A stretch of 64,000 nt of DNA from Hypericibacter terrae (GCF_008728855.1 NZ_CP042906.1:3895570-3959569), one strand, 5' to 3'. Numbered from the stretch's first letter, positions 16,284 to 25,560 are shown. The notes: generated from the letters alone by a model not told the origin. A program made the numbers and translations.

Positions 16284-17462
16284 ATGGCTCTCAACGCTAT
16301 TTCCAACTACGCCGCCAACGTCGCGCACCGCAATTTGCAGAAGTCCGATATGGACGCGACCTCGTCGCTGGCGAAACTCTCCTCGGGCAGCCGCGTCGTG
16401 TCCGCCAAGGACGACGCCGCCTCGATGGCGATCGGCTCGCGCCTCAACAGCCAGGTGCAGGGTCTGCGCCAGGCCAGCGTCAATGCCGGACAGGGCGTCT
16501 CGATGCTCCAGGTCGCCGATGGCGCCATGGCCCGCATCAACGACGTGCTGGTGCGCATGAAGACGCTGTCGGTCCAGGCCGGTTCGGGCCAGCTCTCGAA
16601 CACGGAACGCAGCATGCTCAACACCGAGTACCAGCTGCTGCTGGCCGAAGTGAACCGCATCGCGGCTTCGACCGAGTTCAACGGCAACCAGCTGGTCAAC
16701 GGTTCGCTGACGACGGGCGGCGCCGCCCTCAACACCAGCGGCGCCTTCTCTCCCGCTGATGGCGTGTCGAGCATAACCGGCCATGGTCTCTCGACCGCGT
16801 CCGCCGATAACTACACGCTGAGCTACAGCTCAGGCAACGCCACCTTTACGCTGTCGGATGGCACCAGCAGCTACACAGGTGCGATCGCGGCCAGTGCACT
16901 CGACGCGACCGGCAATATGATCACCGGCGCCGGCGTCAAGCTGCTCCCCACCGGCACGAACACCGGCGACCTGGTGCTCTCGCTCAACACCGCCTTCCAG
17001 TCGGCCACCACGGTCGCCGCGGGCACCGCCAACGGCCTGCAGTTCGCGGGCTCCAGCTCAGCCACCTTCAGCTTCAAGGTGGGCACCGGTACGGATCAGA
17101 CCAAGGACGTCATCAACGTCGCGATCGACGGCATCAGCGGGGCCAATCTAGGCATCAACGGCACGGATATCACGACCGTGACCACGTCGGATGCGGCTTC
17201 GGACCTTCTTGGCAACGCGATCGACATCCTTAATACGTCGCGCGCCGCGGTCGGTGCCTATCAGAACCGCCTCGAATTCGCTGCCGCCAACATCTCCTCG
17301 GCGGTGGAGAACACCGAAGCGGCCCGATCCAACCTCCTCGACCTCGATATCGCGTCGGAAATGACGACCTTCACCTCGAAACAGATCCTGGTGCAGGCCG
17401 GTGTGGCGATGTTGGCGCAGGCCAACCAGATGCCGCAGGACCTGCTCAAGCTGTTCCAGTAA
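16284..17462 (+). CDS. Flagellin 2
   Basis: A 392-residue flagellin, almost collinear with flagellin 1: the same N-terminal ISNYAANVAHRNL and the same C-terminal stretch from VGAYQNRLEFA to LLKLFQ, with most differences in the central Ser/Thr/Gly-rich domain. AGGAGA lies 6 bases before the ATG. It is probably transcribed by sigma-54 RNA polymerase from 16101 with FlbD as activator. With its own downstream fliS-like gene it looks like a duplicated flagellin-chaperone unit. Whether both flagellins build one filament or are used under different conditions is not visible from sequence. Confidence 0.95.
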   Translation: MALNAISNYAANVAHRNLQKSDMDATSSLAKLSSGSRVVSAKDDAASMAIGSRLNSQVQGLRQASVNAGQGVSMLQVADGAMARINDVLVRMKTLSVQAGSGQLSNTERSMLNTEYQLLLAEVNRIAASTEFNGNQLVNGSLTTGGAALNTSGAFSPADGVSSITGHGLSTASADNYTLSYSSGNATFTLSDGTSSYTGAIAASALDATGNMITGAGVKLLPTGTNTGDLVLSLNTAFQSATTVAAGTANGLQFAGSSSATFSFKVGTGTDQTKDVINVAIDGISGANLGINGTDITTVTTSDAASDLLGNAIDILNTSRAAVGAYQNRLEFAAANISSAVENTEAARSNLLDLDIASEMTTFTSKQILVQAGVAMLAQANQMPQDLLKLFQ

Positions 17463-17524
17463 CGGCCGGCCGATCCCGCAAACCCGTTACGACAGCCAGA
17501 ACAAAAAGAAAAAGGACGACCGTC

Positions 17525-17932
17525 ATGACCATCATTCGCCACTGCGACATCGACAGCCTGATCGAAGCCGAACCCGCCCGCCGCATCGTCATGCTCTATG
17601 ACGAAGCCATCGCGGCCATCCGCATCGCCGGCATGGCGGCCGCTTCGGGGGATATCGAGGGTCGCTGCAACGCCGTCACCGCGGCGATGGAGATCGTCGG
17701 CTTCCTCTATGTGACGCTCGATGCCGCGCAGGGCGGCGAAGTCGCCGCCAATCTCGGCTCGATCTATGCCCACATCATGGCCCAGCTGCCGCGCGTCAAT
17801 GTCTATAACGACACCGAGACGGCCGAGCGGATGGTGAACATGCTGGAGCCGCTGCGCGACTCCTGGAACGAGCTCGCCGGGATGACCGGCCTCGTTTCGA
17901 TGTCGACCGCCGAGCTGCGCGCCGCCGTCTGA
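17525..17932 (+). CDS. fliS: FliS-like flagellin chaperone (copy 2)
   Basis: A 135-residue paralogue of the FliS at 15127. It shares the order of helices and several motifs: EPARRIVMLYDEAIAAIR, GDIEGRCNAV, AAQGGEVAANLGSIYAHIMAQL, and NMLEPLRDSWNEL. It lacks the disordered C-terminal tail of copy 1. It starts 63 bases after the second flagellin stop, with GGACGACCGTC before the ATG. The likely job is to bind flagellin 2 or another late secretion substrate. Pairwise divergence is substantial, so the duplication is not recent. Confidence 0.8.
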   Translation: MTIIRHCDIDSLIEAEPARRIVMLYDEAIAAIRIAGMAAASGDIEGRCNAVTAAMEIVGFLYVTLDAAQGGEVAANLGSIYAHIMAQLPRVNVYNDTETAERMVNMLEPLRDSWNELAGMTGLVSMSTAELRAAV

Positions 17933-17974
17933 TCTCCAATCCCCGATCAACGGCGCCAGGAAGGCGACGTCTCC

Positions 17975-19672
17975 ATGGAAGCGATACAGACCGATAATGG
18001 TGCGACCGGCACCGCCCAGGGCCTTTTCGGCAAGGCTGCGGGTCAAGTGGGAAAGGGCGGCGGCTTGTTCGCCGCCCTGCTCGCCCTGGTCGGACGCCAG
18101 GTCGGCAATGGCAAGGAAACCGAGCAGACGGGCGATGGCGCCACCAACGCCGCGGCCGGCCTGCAGGGTCTCCTCGCCCTGTTCAATCCCACGATGGCCA
18201 ATGGCTCGACCAGCGATCAAAACCTGATCGGCGACAGCGGATCGGATCCGCTGACCGCCATCGCCTCGGCCAACGGTCTCGATCTCTCCCAGCTCAACGA
18301 CCGCAACAAGCTGGCCTTGTTGGCGCAGGCGCTCGCCCATGCCAAGAACGGCGATGTCTCGGCACTGACCGGCGGCGACAACACGGCCGATGCCGGCGGC
18401 GCGGCCGATGCGACCGCCCCCCACCAAGCGGGCGATCAGACGGCGCCGGGCCAGACCGTGTCTCCCGCCGATCTCGACGCCATCCTCGCCGAACTGCGTG
18501 CCCGCGCGGCCGCCAAGTTCGGCGCCGACAACGGCAAGCCCGCTTTCACCCAGGACGGTATGGGGCAGGCGACGACGTCCAGATCCGACGTGGCGCCCCC
18601 CGCCGCCCCGACCGGCCCCAGCCAGATGCCGCTGATCCAGGACGGCACGCTGGGCCTCGACCCCTCCGCCACGACCGCGCCGGTCGCGCCTACGGACAAC
18701 AAGCCGACGCCGCCCACCTCGCCGGCCCATCCGGCCGTCGCGGCCGGCAGTTTCATCAGCCTCGAACCCAAGCCCGACAGCGACAAGCCGTCGGAGGATG
18801 GCACCCCGTCCAGCGACGTCGACGGCGCGACGACCGACAGCAAGACCTCGGCCGCGACGGCCCTGCCGGATGGCGAAGCGCCGCCCGCCAAGACGCCCGA
18901 TCCCGCCGCCAGCCCGTTCCAGAAGGTCGAGGTTGCGCCACCCCAGACCAAGAAGCCGGACGCGCGCGACGCGACCCCGGCGGTCGCGGCCGTGGATAAC
19001 GACAAGAAGGCCGGGCCCAAACCCGAGCCGGCGCCGGCCGCCACCGCGAGCGACGATCGCAGCGACAAGGCGGCGCCCGACGACAGCAACAAGGCCGCCG
19101 GCACCAACGACACAGCCGACAGCGCCAGCAACAGCAACGCGACCACGAATACGGCCGCCGTCGATCCGCGTGCGCATACGGCCGGCCGCACCGTCATCCA
19201 GGTGCCCGCCGACAAGCTCAGCCAGTTCCTGACCCAGGACGACCAGCTGCCGCTGCAGATCCAGCGCGCGGTCGCCAACGGGCGCGACCACATCACCATC
19301 CAAATCGTGCCGCACGACCTCGGCCGCATCGAGATCAAGCTCGACTTCGACCGCTCGGGCACGATCAACACCGTCATCGCCGCCGACCGGCCGCAGACGC
19401 TCGAACTGCTGCGCCGCGACGCCGGCGGCCTCGAGCGCGCGCTCCAGGATGCCGGCTTCAAGACCGACGGCAGCTCGCTCAGCTTCAATCTGCAGGGCGA
19501 CCAGCGCCAGCAGTATCAGAATCAGCAGAACAATCCGGGCCCGGCCGCCTGGCAGGCCGCGACCCCCGTCGCGGACGAGGCCGAACGCAGCTACCGCCCG
19601 ACCTACCGCATTGCCAGCACAGCCGATGCGATCCGCGCCGCCGCCGACGGCCGCGTGAACATCGCCGTATAA
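17975..19672 (+). CDS. fliK: Flagellar hook-length control protein FliK
   Basis: A 565-residue protein. Residues 1-400 are low-complexity, rich in Ala, Pro, Asp, Thr and Lys, as in the disordered ruler region of FliK. The C-terminal domain, about residues 405-510, contains LPLQIQRAVANGRDHITIQIVPHDLGRIEIKL followed by ETLELLRRDAGGLERALQDAGF-like text, which is the Flg_hook domain that switches export specificity. Position just before flgD and flgE fits. A second protein with a FliK-like C-terminus lies at 32949-35087. Confidence 0.88.
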   Translation: MEAIQTDNGATGTAQGLFGKAAGQVGKGGGLFAALLALVGRQVGNGKETEQTGDGATNAAAGLQGLLALFNPTMANGSTSDQNLIGDSGSDPLTAIASANGLDLSQLNDRNKLALLAQALAHAKNGDVSALTGGDNTADAGGAADATAPHQAGDQTAPGQTVSPADLDAILAELRARAAAKFGADNGKPAFTQDGMGQATTSRSDVAPPAAPTGPSQMPLIQDGTLGLDPSATTAPVAPTDNKPTPPTSPAHPAVAAGSFISLEPKPDSDKPSEDGTPSSDVDGATTDSKTSAATALPDGEAPPAKTPDPAASPFQKVEVAPPQTKKPDARDATPAVAAVDNDKKAGPKPEPAPAATASDDRSDKAAPDDSNKAAGTNDTADSASNSNATTNTAAVDPRAHTAGRTVIQVPADKLSQFLTQDDQLPLQIQRAVANGRDHITIQIVPHDLGRIEIKLDFDRSGTINTVIAADRPQTLELLRRDAGGLERALQDAGFKTDGSSLSFNLQGDQRQQYQNQQNNPGPAAWQAATPVADEAERSYRPTYRIASTADAIRAAADGRVNIAV

Positions 19673-19687
19673 AGGGAGCAAGGCAAG

Positions 19688-20377
19688 ATGACCACCGTCA
19701 ACGGCGTCGGAACGAACACGGGCACCAGCTCCAATGGGGGCACCAATGCCCTGTCGTCCTTCTCCAACAATTTCGACAACTTCCTGACGCTGCTGACCAA
19801 GCAGCTCCAGTATCAGGATCCCCTGTCGCCGCTCGACACCAACCAGTTCACCCAGCAGCTGGTCGAGTTCACCAGCGTCGAGCAGCAGATCGAGACCAAC
19901 CAGAAGCTGGATTCGCTCCTGGGCGTGCAGTCCGACAACCAGGCCATGGCGGCGCTCAGCTTCCTCAACAATGTGATCGAGGCGCAGAGCGACCAGGTCA
20001 TGCTGCAGGATGGATCGGCGCAGATTTCCTACGACCTCTCGAGCGATGCCGAGACCGCGACACTGGTCATCAAAGATGCCGACGGCCAGACCGTGCGGAC
20101 CATTCCTCTCAGCGACACGAAGACCGGCACGCATGACCTGACCTGGGACGGCAAGGACCAGAACGGCAACCAGCTCGATGACGGCGTCTATGACATCTCG
20201 GTCCAGGCGGTCGACGACAAGAACGTGCAGCTCGCGGTGACCACGGGCACGCGCGGCAAGGTCGACGCCGTCCAGCGCATCGACGGCGAATTCCATCTTT
20301 CGATCGGGGACCTGGACGTGCCTTTGAGCAAGGTCGGATCGGTGCGTTCGCCAACGGCCAGCGGCAGCTCCACCTGA
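19688..20377 (+). CDS. flgD: Flagellar hook cap/assembly protein FlgD
   Basis: A 229-residue protein. The N-terminal part contains the FlgD signature NFLTLLTKQLQYQDPLSPLDTNQFTQQLVEFTSVEQQI. The C-terminal part has a FLIG/Tudor-like domain including GTHDLTWDGKDQNGNQLDDGVY. FlgD caps the growing hook and lets FlgE subunits assemble. AAGGGAGCAAGGCAAG supplies the ribosome site. It lies 15 bases after fliK and 47 bases before flgE, giving the common fliK-flgD-flgE order. Confidence 0.93.
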   Translation: MTTVNGVGTNTGTSSNGGTNALSSFSNNFDNFLTLLTKQLQYQDPLSPLDTNQFTQQLVEFTSVEQQIETNQKLDSLLGVQSDNQAMAALSFLNNVIEAQSDQVMLQDGSAQISYDLSSDAETATLVIKDADGQTVRTIPLSDTKTGTHDLTWDGKDQNGNQLDDGVYDISVQAVDDKNVQLAVTTGTRGKVDAVQRIDGEFHLSIGDLDVPLSKVGSVRSPTASGSST

Positions 20378-20424
20378 TTGCCTTACCCCCTCACGCCTTC
20401 AGAAGAAGACTCTAGGAGAAAAAA

Positions 20425-22122
20425 ATGAGCATTTACGGCGCAATGTTTTCCGGCGTTTCCGGCCTCGCGGCGCAGAGCCAGGCGCTGGGCATGATCTCGG
20501 ACAACATCTCGAACGTGAACACCGTCGGCTACAAGGGCACCAAGGCCCAGTTCCAGACCCTGGTGACCGAAGCCGCGTCGCGTTCGACCTATTCGCCCGG
20601 CGGCGTGCGTTCCACCCCGTTCCAGATGATCGACCGACAGGGCCTGCTGCAGGGCTCGTCCTCGCCGACCGACGTGGCGCTGGTCGGCAACGGCTTCTTC
20701 GTCGTGAACGACGCGGCCAATCCGGGCGTCGGCAACAACTACATGTACACGCGCGCCGGCCACTTCACCACGGACTCGAACGGCAACCTGACCCAGAACG
20801 GGTACTTCCTGCAGGGCTGGCGCCTGGACAACCAGGGCAACCTGCCGCCGAACACGAACCTGCTGCAGAGCCTCGAGACGGTGAACGTCTCGAACCTGAC
20901 CGGCACCGCGCGCCCGACCTCGAACATCCAGTGGGCCCTGAACTTGCCGGCCAACGACGTCACCGGCACGACGCACGACACCTCGGTGCAGCTCTATGAC
21001 AAGCAGGGCACGACGCAGGTCATGAACATGACCTGGGCCAAGACCGGTGCCAATACCTGGTCGCTGCTGGGCAGCCTGGCAGGCGGCGGCAACTACGCCT
21101 CGGACGATACCGGCGCCGCGACCTTCGCCACATCCACCACCAACTACTTCCCGACGGCGACCCTGTCGGACACATCCAACTTCGGTCTCACCTCCGCAAC
21201 CGGCAACATCAGCGGCCTGGTCGGTCCCTTCACGGTCAATGCGCCCGGCGGCGCGCCGCCGAACAGCACCACGATTACGGTCAATATCGGCGCTACGGCC
21301 TTCACGGCCACGGTACCGACCGTGGCCGGCAACGATCTGACCAACACGGACTCCCTGACCTTCACCGACGGTGCCGGCGGCAGCTTCACCCTCGATCTGA
21401 ACGGTGCCTCGACCTACGACCTCGACGTGGCCGGCGACCGCACCACCCTCGCGACCAATCTGGGTGCGGCTTTCACCACGGTCAATTTCCAGAACAACGC
21501 CACCAACGGCGTGCCGCTGGCGACCGTGACCTTCAATGCCGACGGCACGCTGGGCGGCATCGTCCCGACGGCGCCCTATGCCACGGTCGACACCAACAAT
21601 CACCTGAACTTCCTGGTCGACTACGACAACGATCCGCTCACCAACTCGACGCAGGATCGCCAGCAGGTCACGCTGGATCTCGGCACGCCGGGCATGCCCG
21701 ACGGCGTGACCCAGTTCGCCGGCGAATATGCGGCGAAGGTGAATGCCCAGGACGGCCTGACCTATGGCTCCTTCACCGGCATCTCGATCAACGAGGACGG
21801 CATCGTGACGGCCCTGTTCGACAATGGCGAGCAGCGCGACATCTTCAAGCTGCCGGTAGCGACCTTCCGCAACCCGAACGGCCTCGCCGCGCAGAACGGC
21901 AACGCCTACCAGACCACGACCTACTCCGGCGATCCGGTGCTGCTCGAGGCTAATACGGCGGGCGCGGGCAAAGTCTCGCCCTCCTCGTTGGAATCCTCGA
22001 CGGTCGACCTGGCCGAGGAGTTCACCAACATGATCATCACGCAGCGCGCCTACTCGGCCTCCGCCAAGGTCATCACGACGGCCGACGACATGCTGAGCGA
22101 GCTCCTGCAGATCCGGCGTTAA
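20425..22122 (+). CDS. flgE: Flagellar hook protein FlgE
   Basis: A 565-residue hook subunit. The N-terminal rod/hook motif SIYGAMFSGVSGLAAQSQALGMISDNISNVNTVGYK and the C-terminal motif SSLESSTVDLAEEFTNMIITQRAYSASAKVITTADDML are both complete. The ATG is preceded by AGGAGAAAAAA. It is larger than enterobacterial FlgE (about 400) because of an extended exposed domain, as is usual in alphaproteobacteria. A perfect 11-base-pair hairpin lies in the gap after the gene. Confidence 0.94.
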   Translation: MSIYGAMFSGVSGLAAQSQALGMISDNISNVNTVGYKGTKAQFQTLVTEAASRSTYSPGGVRSTPFQMIDRQGLLQGSSSPTDVALVGNGFFVVNDAANPGVGNNYMYTRAGHFTTDSNGNLTQNGYFLQGWRLDNQGNLPPNTNLLQSLETVNVSNLTGTARPTSNIQWALNLPANDVTGTTHDTSVQLYDKQGTTQVMNMTWAKTGANTWSLLGSLAGGGNYASDDTGAATFATSTTNYFPTATLSDTSNFGLTSATGNISGLVGPFTVNAPGGAPPNSTTITVNIGATAFTATVPTVAGNDLTNTDSLTFTDGAGGSFTLDLNGASTYDLDVAGDRTTLATNLGAAFTTVNFQNNATNGVPLATVTFNADGTLGGIVPTAPYATVDTNNHLNFLVDYDNDPLTNSTQDRQQVTLDLGTPGMPDGVTQFAGEYAAKVNAQDGLTYGSFTGISINEDGIVTALFDNGEQRDIFKLPVATFRNPNGLAAQNGNAYQTTTYSGDPVLLEANTAGAGKVSPSSLESSTVDLAEEFTNMIITQRAYSASAKVITTADDMLSELLQIRR

Positions 22123-22167
22123 TAGCGCAAGCCGTTAACAGCCATTGACGAAACATTGACAAAAGCG

Positions 22168-22205
22168 CCGGCCGTCACCACCCGGGCAGGGTGTGTGACG
22201 GCCGG
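22168..22205 (+). terminator. Hairpin after flgE
   Basis: Perfect 11-base arms (CCGGCCGTCAC at 22168-22178, its complement at 22195-22205) with a 16-base loop lie 46 bases after the flgE stop. No U tract follows, so intrinsic termination is uncertain, but it probably marks the end of the hook transcript. Confidence 0.5.
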
Positions 22206-22331
22206 AGTGCCTGGATACAGCTCTGTTTAACTGTGCGATTTAGGTCTTCCTTAAAGCGGTTGGCGTTACGCTCTGGACAGGTCGCGGACATTGACGACCG
22301 CAACCATCGGTCCAAGACGGAGCGAAACACT

Positions 22332-22622
22332 ATGACGCTCGATCGCCCAGGTAGGACGCATCGGATCATCGGCCCCGACGGGCTGCCGCTGTCGCTCGAC
22401 GATCTTCCGCCTCCCGGCACCAAGCGCTGGGTCATCCGGCGGAAGGCCGAGGTCGTCACCGGCGTGCGCGCGGGCCTTCTCACCCTCGAGGAGGCTTGCG
22501 AGCGCTATCAGCTTTCCGTCGAGGAGTTCCTGAGCTGGCAGCGCCAGATCGACGCCCATGGCATCAAGGGACTGAGGGTCACGCGGCTCCAGGATTATCG
22601 CGAGCCTGCCCGCTATCCGTGA
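22332..22622 (+). CDS. sciP: DUF1153/SciP-type CtrA inhibitory protein
   Basis: A 96-residue helix-turn-helix protein. The segments IIGPDGLPLSLDDLPPPGTKRWVIRRKAEVV, GLLTLEEACERYQLSVEEFLSWQ and HGIKGLRVTRLQDYR match the DUF1153 family, whose best-known member is Caulobacter SciP. SciP binds CtrA at its promoters and blocks transcription of flagellar and other CtrA targets after cell division. GGAG lies 9 bases before ATG 22332. In Caulobacter the gene is also beside flagellar genes. Here ctrA itself and chpT are 22-30 kb away in the same window. Confidence 0.9.
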   Translation: MTLDRPGRTHRIIGPDGLPLSLDDLPPPGTKRWVIRRKAEVVTGVRAGLLTLEEACERYQLSVEEFLSWQRQIDAHGIKGLRVTRLQDYREPARYP

Positions 22623-22630
22623 TCGGCCTG

Positions 22631-22639
22631 TTATCCACA
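22631..22639 (+). promoter_or_regulatory. DnaA box in the sciP-fliF gap
   Basis: TTATCCACA is a perfect match to the DnaA 9-mer. It lies 9 bases after the sciP stop and about 220 bases before fliF. A second perfect copy occurs at 51571. Confidence 0.5.
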
Positions 22640-22690
22640 GGCCGGGAACGGAAAGCCCGCAGAACGCTAACAACGAATGAATCACCGGGC

Positions 22691-22727
22691 CGGCAGAACT
22701 TGCCGGATCACCCGGCAAAAACTGCCG
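22691..22727. promoter_or_regulatory. Two FlbD/ftr-like palindromes upstream of fliF
   Basis: CGGCAGAACTTGCCG (22691-22705) and CGGCAAAAACTGCCG (22713-22727) are perfect CGGCA-N5-TGCCG sites 8 bases apart. Unlike the flagellin loci, no -24/-12 promoter lies downstream. In Caulobacter FlbD represses fliF from an ftr site in the same position, so a repressor role is likely. Confidence 0.72.
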
Positions 22728-22731
22728 CCGG

Positions 22732-22747
22732 TTAATAGCTTTTTCAC
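22732..22747 (+). promoter_or_regulatory. CtrA-box-like sequence upstream of fliF
   Basis: TTAA-TAGCTTT-TTCAC differs by one base from the CtrA consensus TTAA-N7-TTAAC. It abuts the FlbD-like sites and lies about 110 bases before the fliF start. fliF is a classic CtrA target. Confidence 0.45.
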
Positions 22748-22858
22748 TTCGCGCGCCTAGCGTCGGGACGATCGATAGGCCCCACGCATCACGGCGCGAA
22801 TGTCCCTGAAATTCTGTCTGATTTGCCACGCTCCCGATCGTCAGACCGCGAGGGCGTC

Positions 22859-24496
22859 ATGATGGAGACCCTGCGCAAGCTCGGGCCTGTCAAGCTCGGT
22901 GCGCTTGGCGGCATTGCCCTGCTGCTGCTGGCGTTCTTCGCCTTTATCGGCATGCGCATGTCGACGCCCGACATGGCGCTGCTCTATGGCGATCTCGACC
23001 CGGCCGACAGCAGCCACATCGTCGAGAAACTCGATCAGATGGGCGTGCCCTACCAGATCGGCGCCGACGGCACCTCCATTCGCGTGCCCGCCGACCAGGC
23101 GCTCAAGCTCCGCATGAACATGGCGCAGGAAGGCCTGCCCGGCGGCGGCTCGATCGGCTACGAGATCTTCGACCAGCAGCAGCCGCTGGGAACCACCAGC
23201 TTCGAGCAGCAGGTCAACAAGCTGCGCGCCATGGAAGGCGAGCTGGCACGCACCATCAAGACCATCGACCTGGTCAAGAATGTCCGCGTCCATCTCGTGA
23301 TTCCGGAACGCCAGCTCTTCGCCAAGGAACAACCCACCCCGTCGGCCTCGATCATCCTCACGATGGCGGGCGGCGCCGTCCTCGACAAGCAGCAGGTCTC
23401 CGCCATCGAGCATCTGGTCGCGGCCGCGGTCCCGGGCCTCAAGCCCAACGCCGTCTCGATCGTGGATTCGACCGGGACGCTGCTGGCGGCGGGCTCGGGC
23501 GACGGCGACGATTCCGGACTTTCGGGCTCGTCGGAAGAGATGCGCCTCGGCTACGAGAACAAGATCCGCCGCAGCATCGAGGAACTGCTTCAGCGCACGC
23601 TGGGTTACGGCAAGATCCGCGCCGAGGTCACGGCCGATCTCGACTTTGACCGGGTGACCACGAACTCCGAGACCTACAATCCGGACGGTCAGGTGGTGCG
23701 CTCGACCCAGACCGTCGAGGAGAAGAACAACTCTCAAGATGCGCAACCCAGCGACCAGGTGACGGTCGCCAACAACCTGCCCAATCCGACGGGCGGCGCC
23801 GCGCCGTCCGGAGCGACCAGCGCCAGCAGCTCGCAGCGCACGGAAGAGACCGTCAATTACGAGATCTCCAAGGAGACCCAGGTCCATATCCAGGAGACCG
23901 GCCAGGTCAAGAAGCTGTCGGTCGCGGTGCTGGTGGACGGCACCTATACGACGGCGGCGGACGGCACCAGCACCTATGCCCCGCGCTCGGCCGAGGAGCT
24001 CGATCAGATCGGCAAGCTGGTCAAGAGCGCCATCGGCTATGACGAGAAGCGCGGCGACAAGGTCGAAGTGGTCAATATGCGCTTCGCCGACAATACCGAG
24101 ATCGGCAGCGACGCCAATGCCGGCCTGATCATGGGCTTCAGCCGCTCCGACCTGGTGCGGATCGTCGAGATGCTGGTGCTGGCCCTGCTGGGCGCGCTGG
24201 CGATCATGTTCGGCCTGCGCCCGCTCCTCAATCGCCTGCTCTCGCCGCCGAAGCCCGCGGCCGCGGGCCAGATCACCGACCAGACGGCCGGCCAGATGGC
24301 CCTGCCCTCGCCCGACGGCAGCACCGCGGTGGCGGCGGGCCCGAATATCGGCGACGAGATCGAGCGGATGATCGACATCGGCCAGATCGAAGGCCAGGTG
24401 CGCGCCTCCTCGATCAGGAAGATCAGCGAGCTCGTCGCGAAGCACCCCGAGGAAGCCGTCGGCATCATGCGCGGCTGGATGTACCAGGATACCTGA
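22859..24496 (+). CDS. fliF: Flagellar MS-ring protein FliF
   Basis: A 545-residue membrane ring protein. A membrane segment near residues 12-32 (LGALGGIALLLLAFFAFIGM) is followed by the secretin-like ring-building motifs LYGDLDPADSSHIVEKLDQMGVPYQI and GGGSIGYEIFD, then LARTIKTIDLVKNVRVHLVIPERQLF. A second membrane segment is near residues 438-458, and the C-terminal FliG-binding tail carries DEIERMIDIGQIEGQVRASSIRKI. ATG 22859 has GAGG 5 bases upstream; ATG 22862 is equally possible. It heads a long block of basal-body genes. Upstream sites suggest control by CtrA and FlbD. Confidence 0.95.
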   Translation: MMETLRKLGPVKLGALGGIALLLLAFFAFIGMRMSTPDMALLYGDLDPADSSHIVEKLDQMGVPYQIGADGTSIRVPADQALKLRMNMAQEGLPGGGSIGYEIFDQQQPLGTTSFEQQVNKLRAMEGELARTIKTIDLVKNVRVHLVIPERQLFAKEQPTPSASIILTMAGGAVLDKQQVSAIEHLVAAAVPGLKPNAVSIVDSTGTLLAAGSGDGDDSGLSGSSEEMRLGYENKIRRSIEELLQRTLGYGKIRAEVTADLDFDRVTTNSETYNPDGQVVRSTQTVEEKNNSQDAQPSDQVTVANNLPNPTGGAAPSGATSASSSQRTEETVNYEISKETQVHIQETGQVKKLSVAVLVDGTYTTAADGTSTYAPRSAEELDQIGKLVKSAIGYDEKRGDKVEVVNMRFADNTEIGSDANAGLIMGFSRSDLVRIVEMLVLALLGALAIMFGLRPLLNRLLSPPKPAAAGQITDQTAGQMALPSPDGSTAVAAGPNIGDEIERMIDIGQIEGQVRASSIRKISELVAKHPEEAVGIMRGWMYQDT

Positions 24497-24543
24497 TTCG
24501 GCTTTTGAGCAACGCAACCTGCGCCCATCGAAGGTAACAAGAC

Positions 24544-25560
24544 GTGGCGGAAATTTCGAAGCTAGACAGTCTCACCGGCGCTCAGAAGGCAGCGGTCATG
24601 ATGCTGTCCGTGGGCGAGGAAGGGGCTCAGCAGCTGTTCGCGCTCATGGACGAGGACGAGATCAAGGAAGTCTCGCAGACCATGGCGAACCTCGGCATGA
24701 TCCACTCCTCCGTGGTGGAGCAGCTGTTCGTCGAATTCGCCAACCGCATGACCTCGACCGGCTCGCTGCACGGCTCCTTCGAGAGCACCGAGCGGCTGCT
24801 GATGAAGGTGCTCGACAAGGACAAGGTCAACGCCATCATGGACGAGATCCGCGGTCCCGCGGGTCGGACCATGTGGGACAAACTCGGCAACGTCAACGAG
24901 GTGGTGCTCGCCAACTACCTCAAGAACGAATATCCGCAGACCGTCACGGTCGTGCTGTCCAAGGTCAAGCCGGACCACGCCGCGCGCGTGCTGACGCATC
25001 TGCCCGAAGCCTTCGCCATGGAAGTGGTCATGCGAATGCTGCGCATGGAGGCGGTGCAGCGCGACGTGCTCGACGACGTGGAGCGCACGCTGCGCAACGA
25101 ATTCATGACCAACCTCGCCCGCACCAACCGGCGCGACGCGCATGAGTTGGTGGCGGAGATCTTCAATAACCTCGACCGCAACACCGAGGGCCGCTTCATG
25201 TCGTCGCTCGAGGAGCGCAACCGCGACTCCGCCGAGCGCATCAAGGCCCTGATGTTCACCTTCGAGGACCTCGGCAACCTCGATCCCGGCGGCGTCCAGA
25301 CGCTGTTGCGCGCGGTCGAGAAGGACAAGCTCGGGACCGCCCTCAAGGGCGCGTCGGAGGATCTCCGCGAGCTCTTCTTCTCCAACATGTCCGAGCGCGC
25401 CGGAAAGATGCTGCGCGAGGACATGGCGGCGATGGGGCCGGTCCGCCTGCGCGACGTCGACGAAGCGCAGCAGGCCATGGTCCAGATCGCCAAGGATCTC
25501 TCGGCCAAGGGCGAGATCATCCTGTCGGACAAGAAGGGCGAAGACGAGCTCATTTACTAG
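24544..25560 (+). CDS. fliG: Flagellar motor switch protein FliG
   Basis: A 338-residue rotor protein. All three FliG domains are present: the N-terminal FliF-binding part ([23 protein letters not shown]), the middle EHPQ-type segment (here [25 protein letters not shown]), and the C-terminal torque domain with the charged helix [17 protein letters not shown]. The start is GTG at 24544, 47 bases after fliF. FliG contacts the stator and switches rotation with FliM/FliN. Length and motifs are normal. Confidence 0.95.
   Translation: MAEISKLDSLTGAQKAAVMMLSVGEEGAQQLFALMDEDEIKEVSQTMANLGMIHSSVVEQLFVEFANRMTSTGSLHGSFESTERLLMKVLDKDKVNAIMDEIRGPAGRTMWDKLGNVNEVVLANYLKNEYPQTVTVVLSKVKPDHAARVLTHLPEAFAMEVVMRMLRMEAVQRDVLDDVERTLRNEFMTNLARTNRRDAHELVAEIFNNLDRNTEGRFMSSLEERNRDSAERIKALMFTFEDLGNLDPGGVQTLLRAVEKDKLGTALKGASEDLRELFFSNMSERAGKMLREDMAAMGPVRLRDVDEAQQAMVQIAKDLSAKGEIILSDKKGEDELIY

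Noticed and set aside
17261-20296. 1011-codon minus-strand open frame opposite fliK and flgD
   Set aside because: The translation is Gly/Arg/Val-rich repetitive text mirroring the low-complexity region of fliK, with no domain. The + strand genes are clear.
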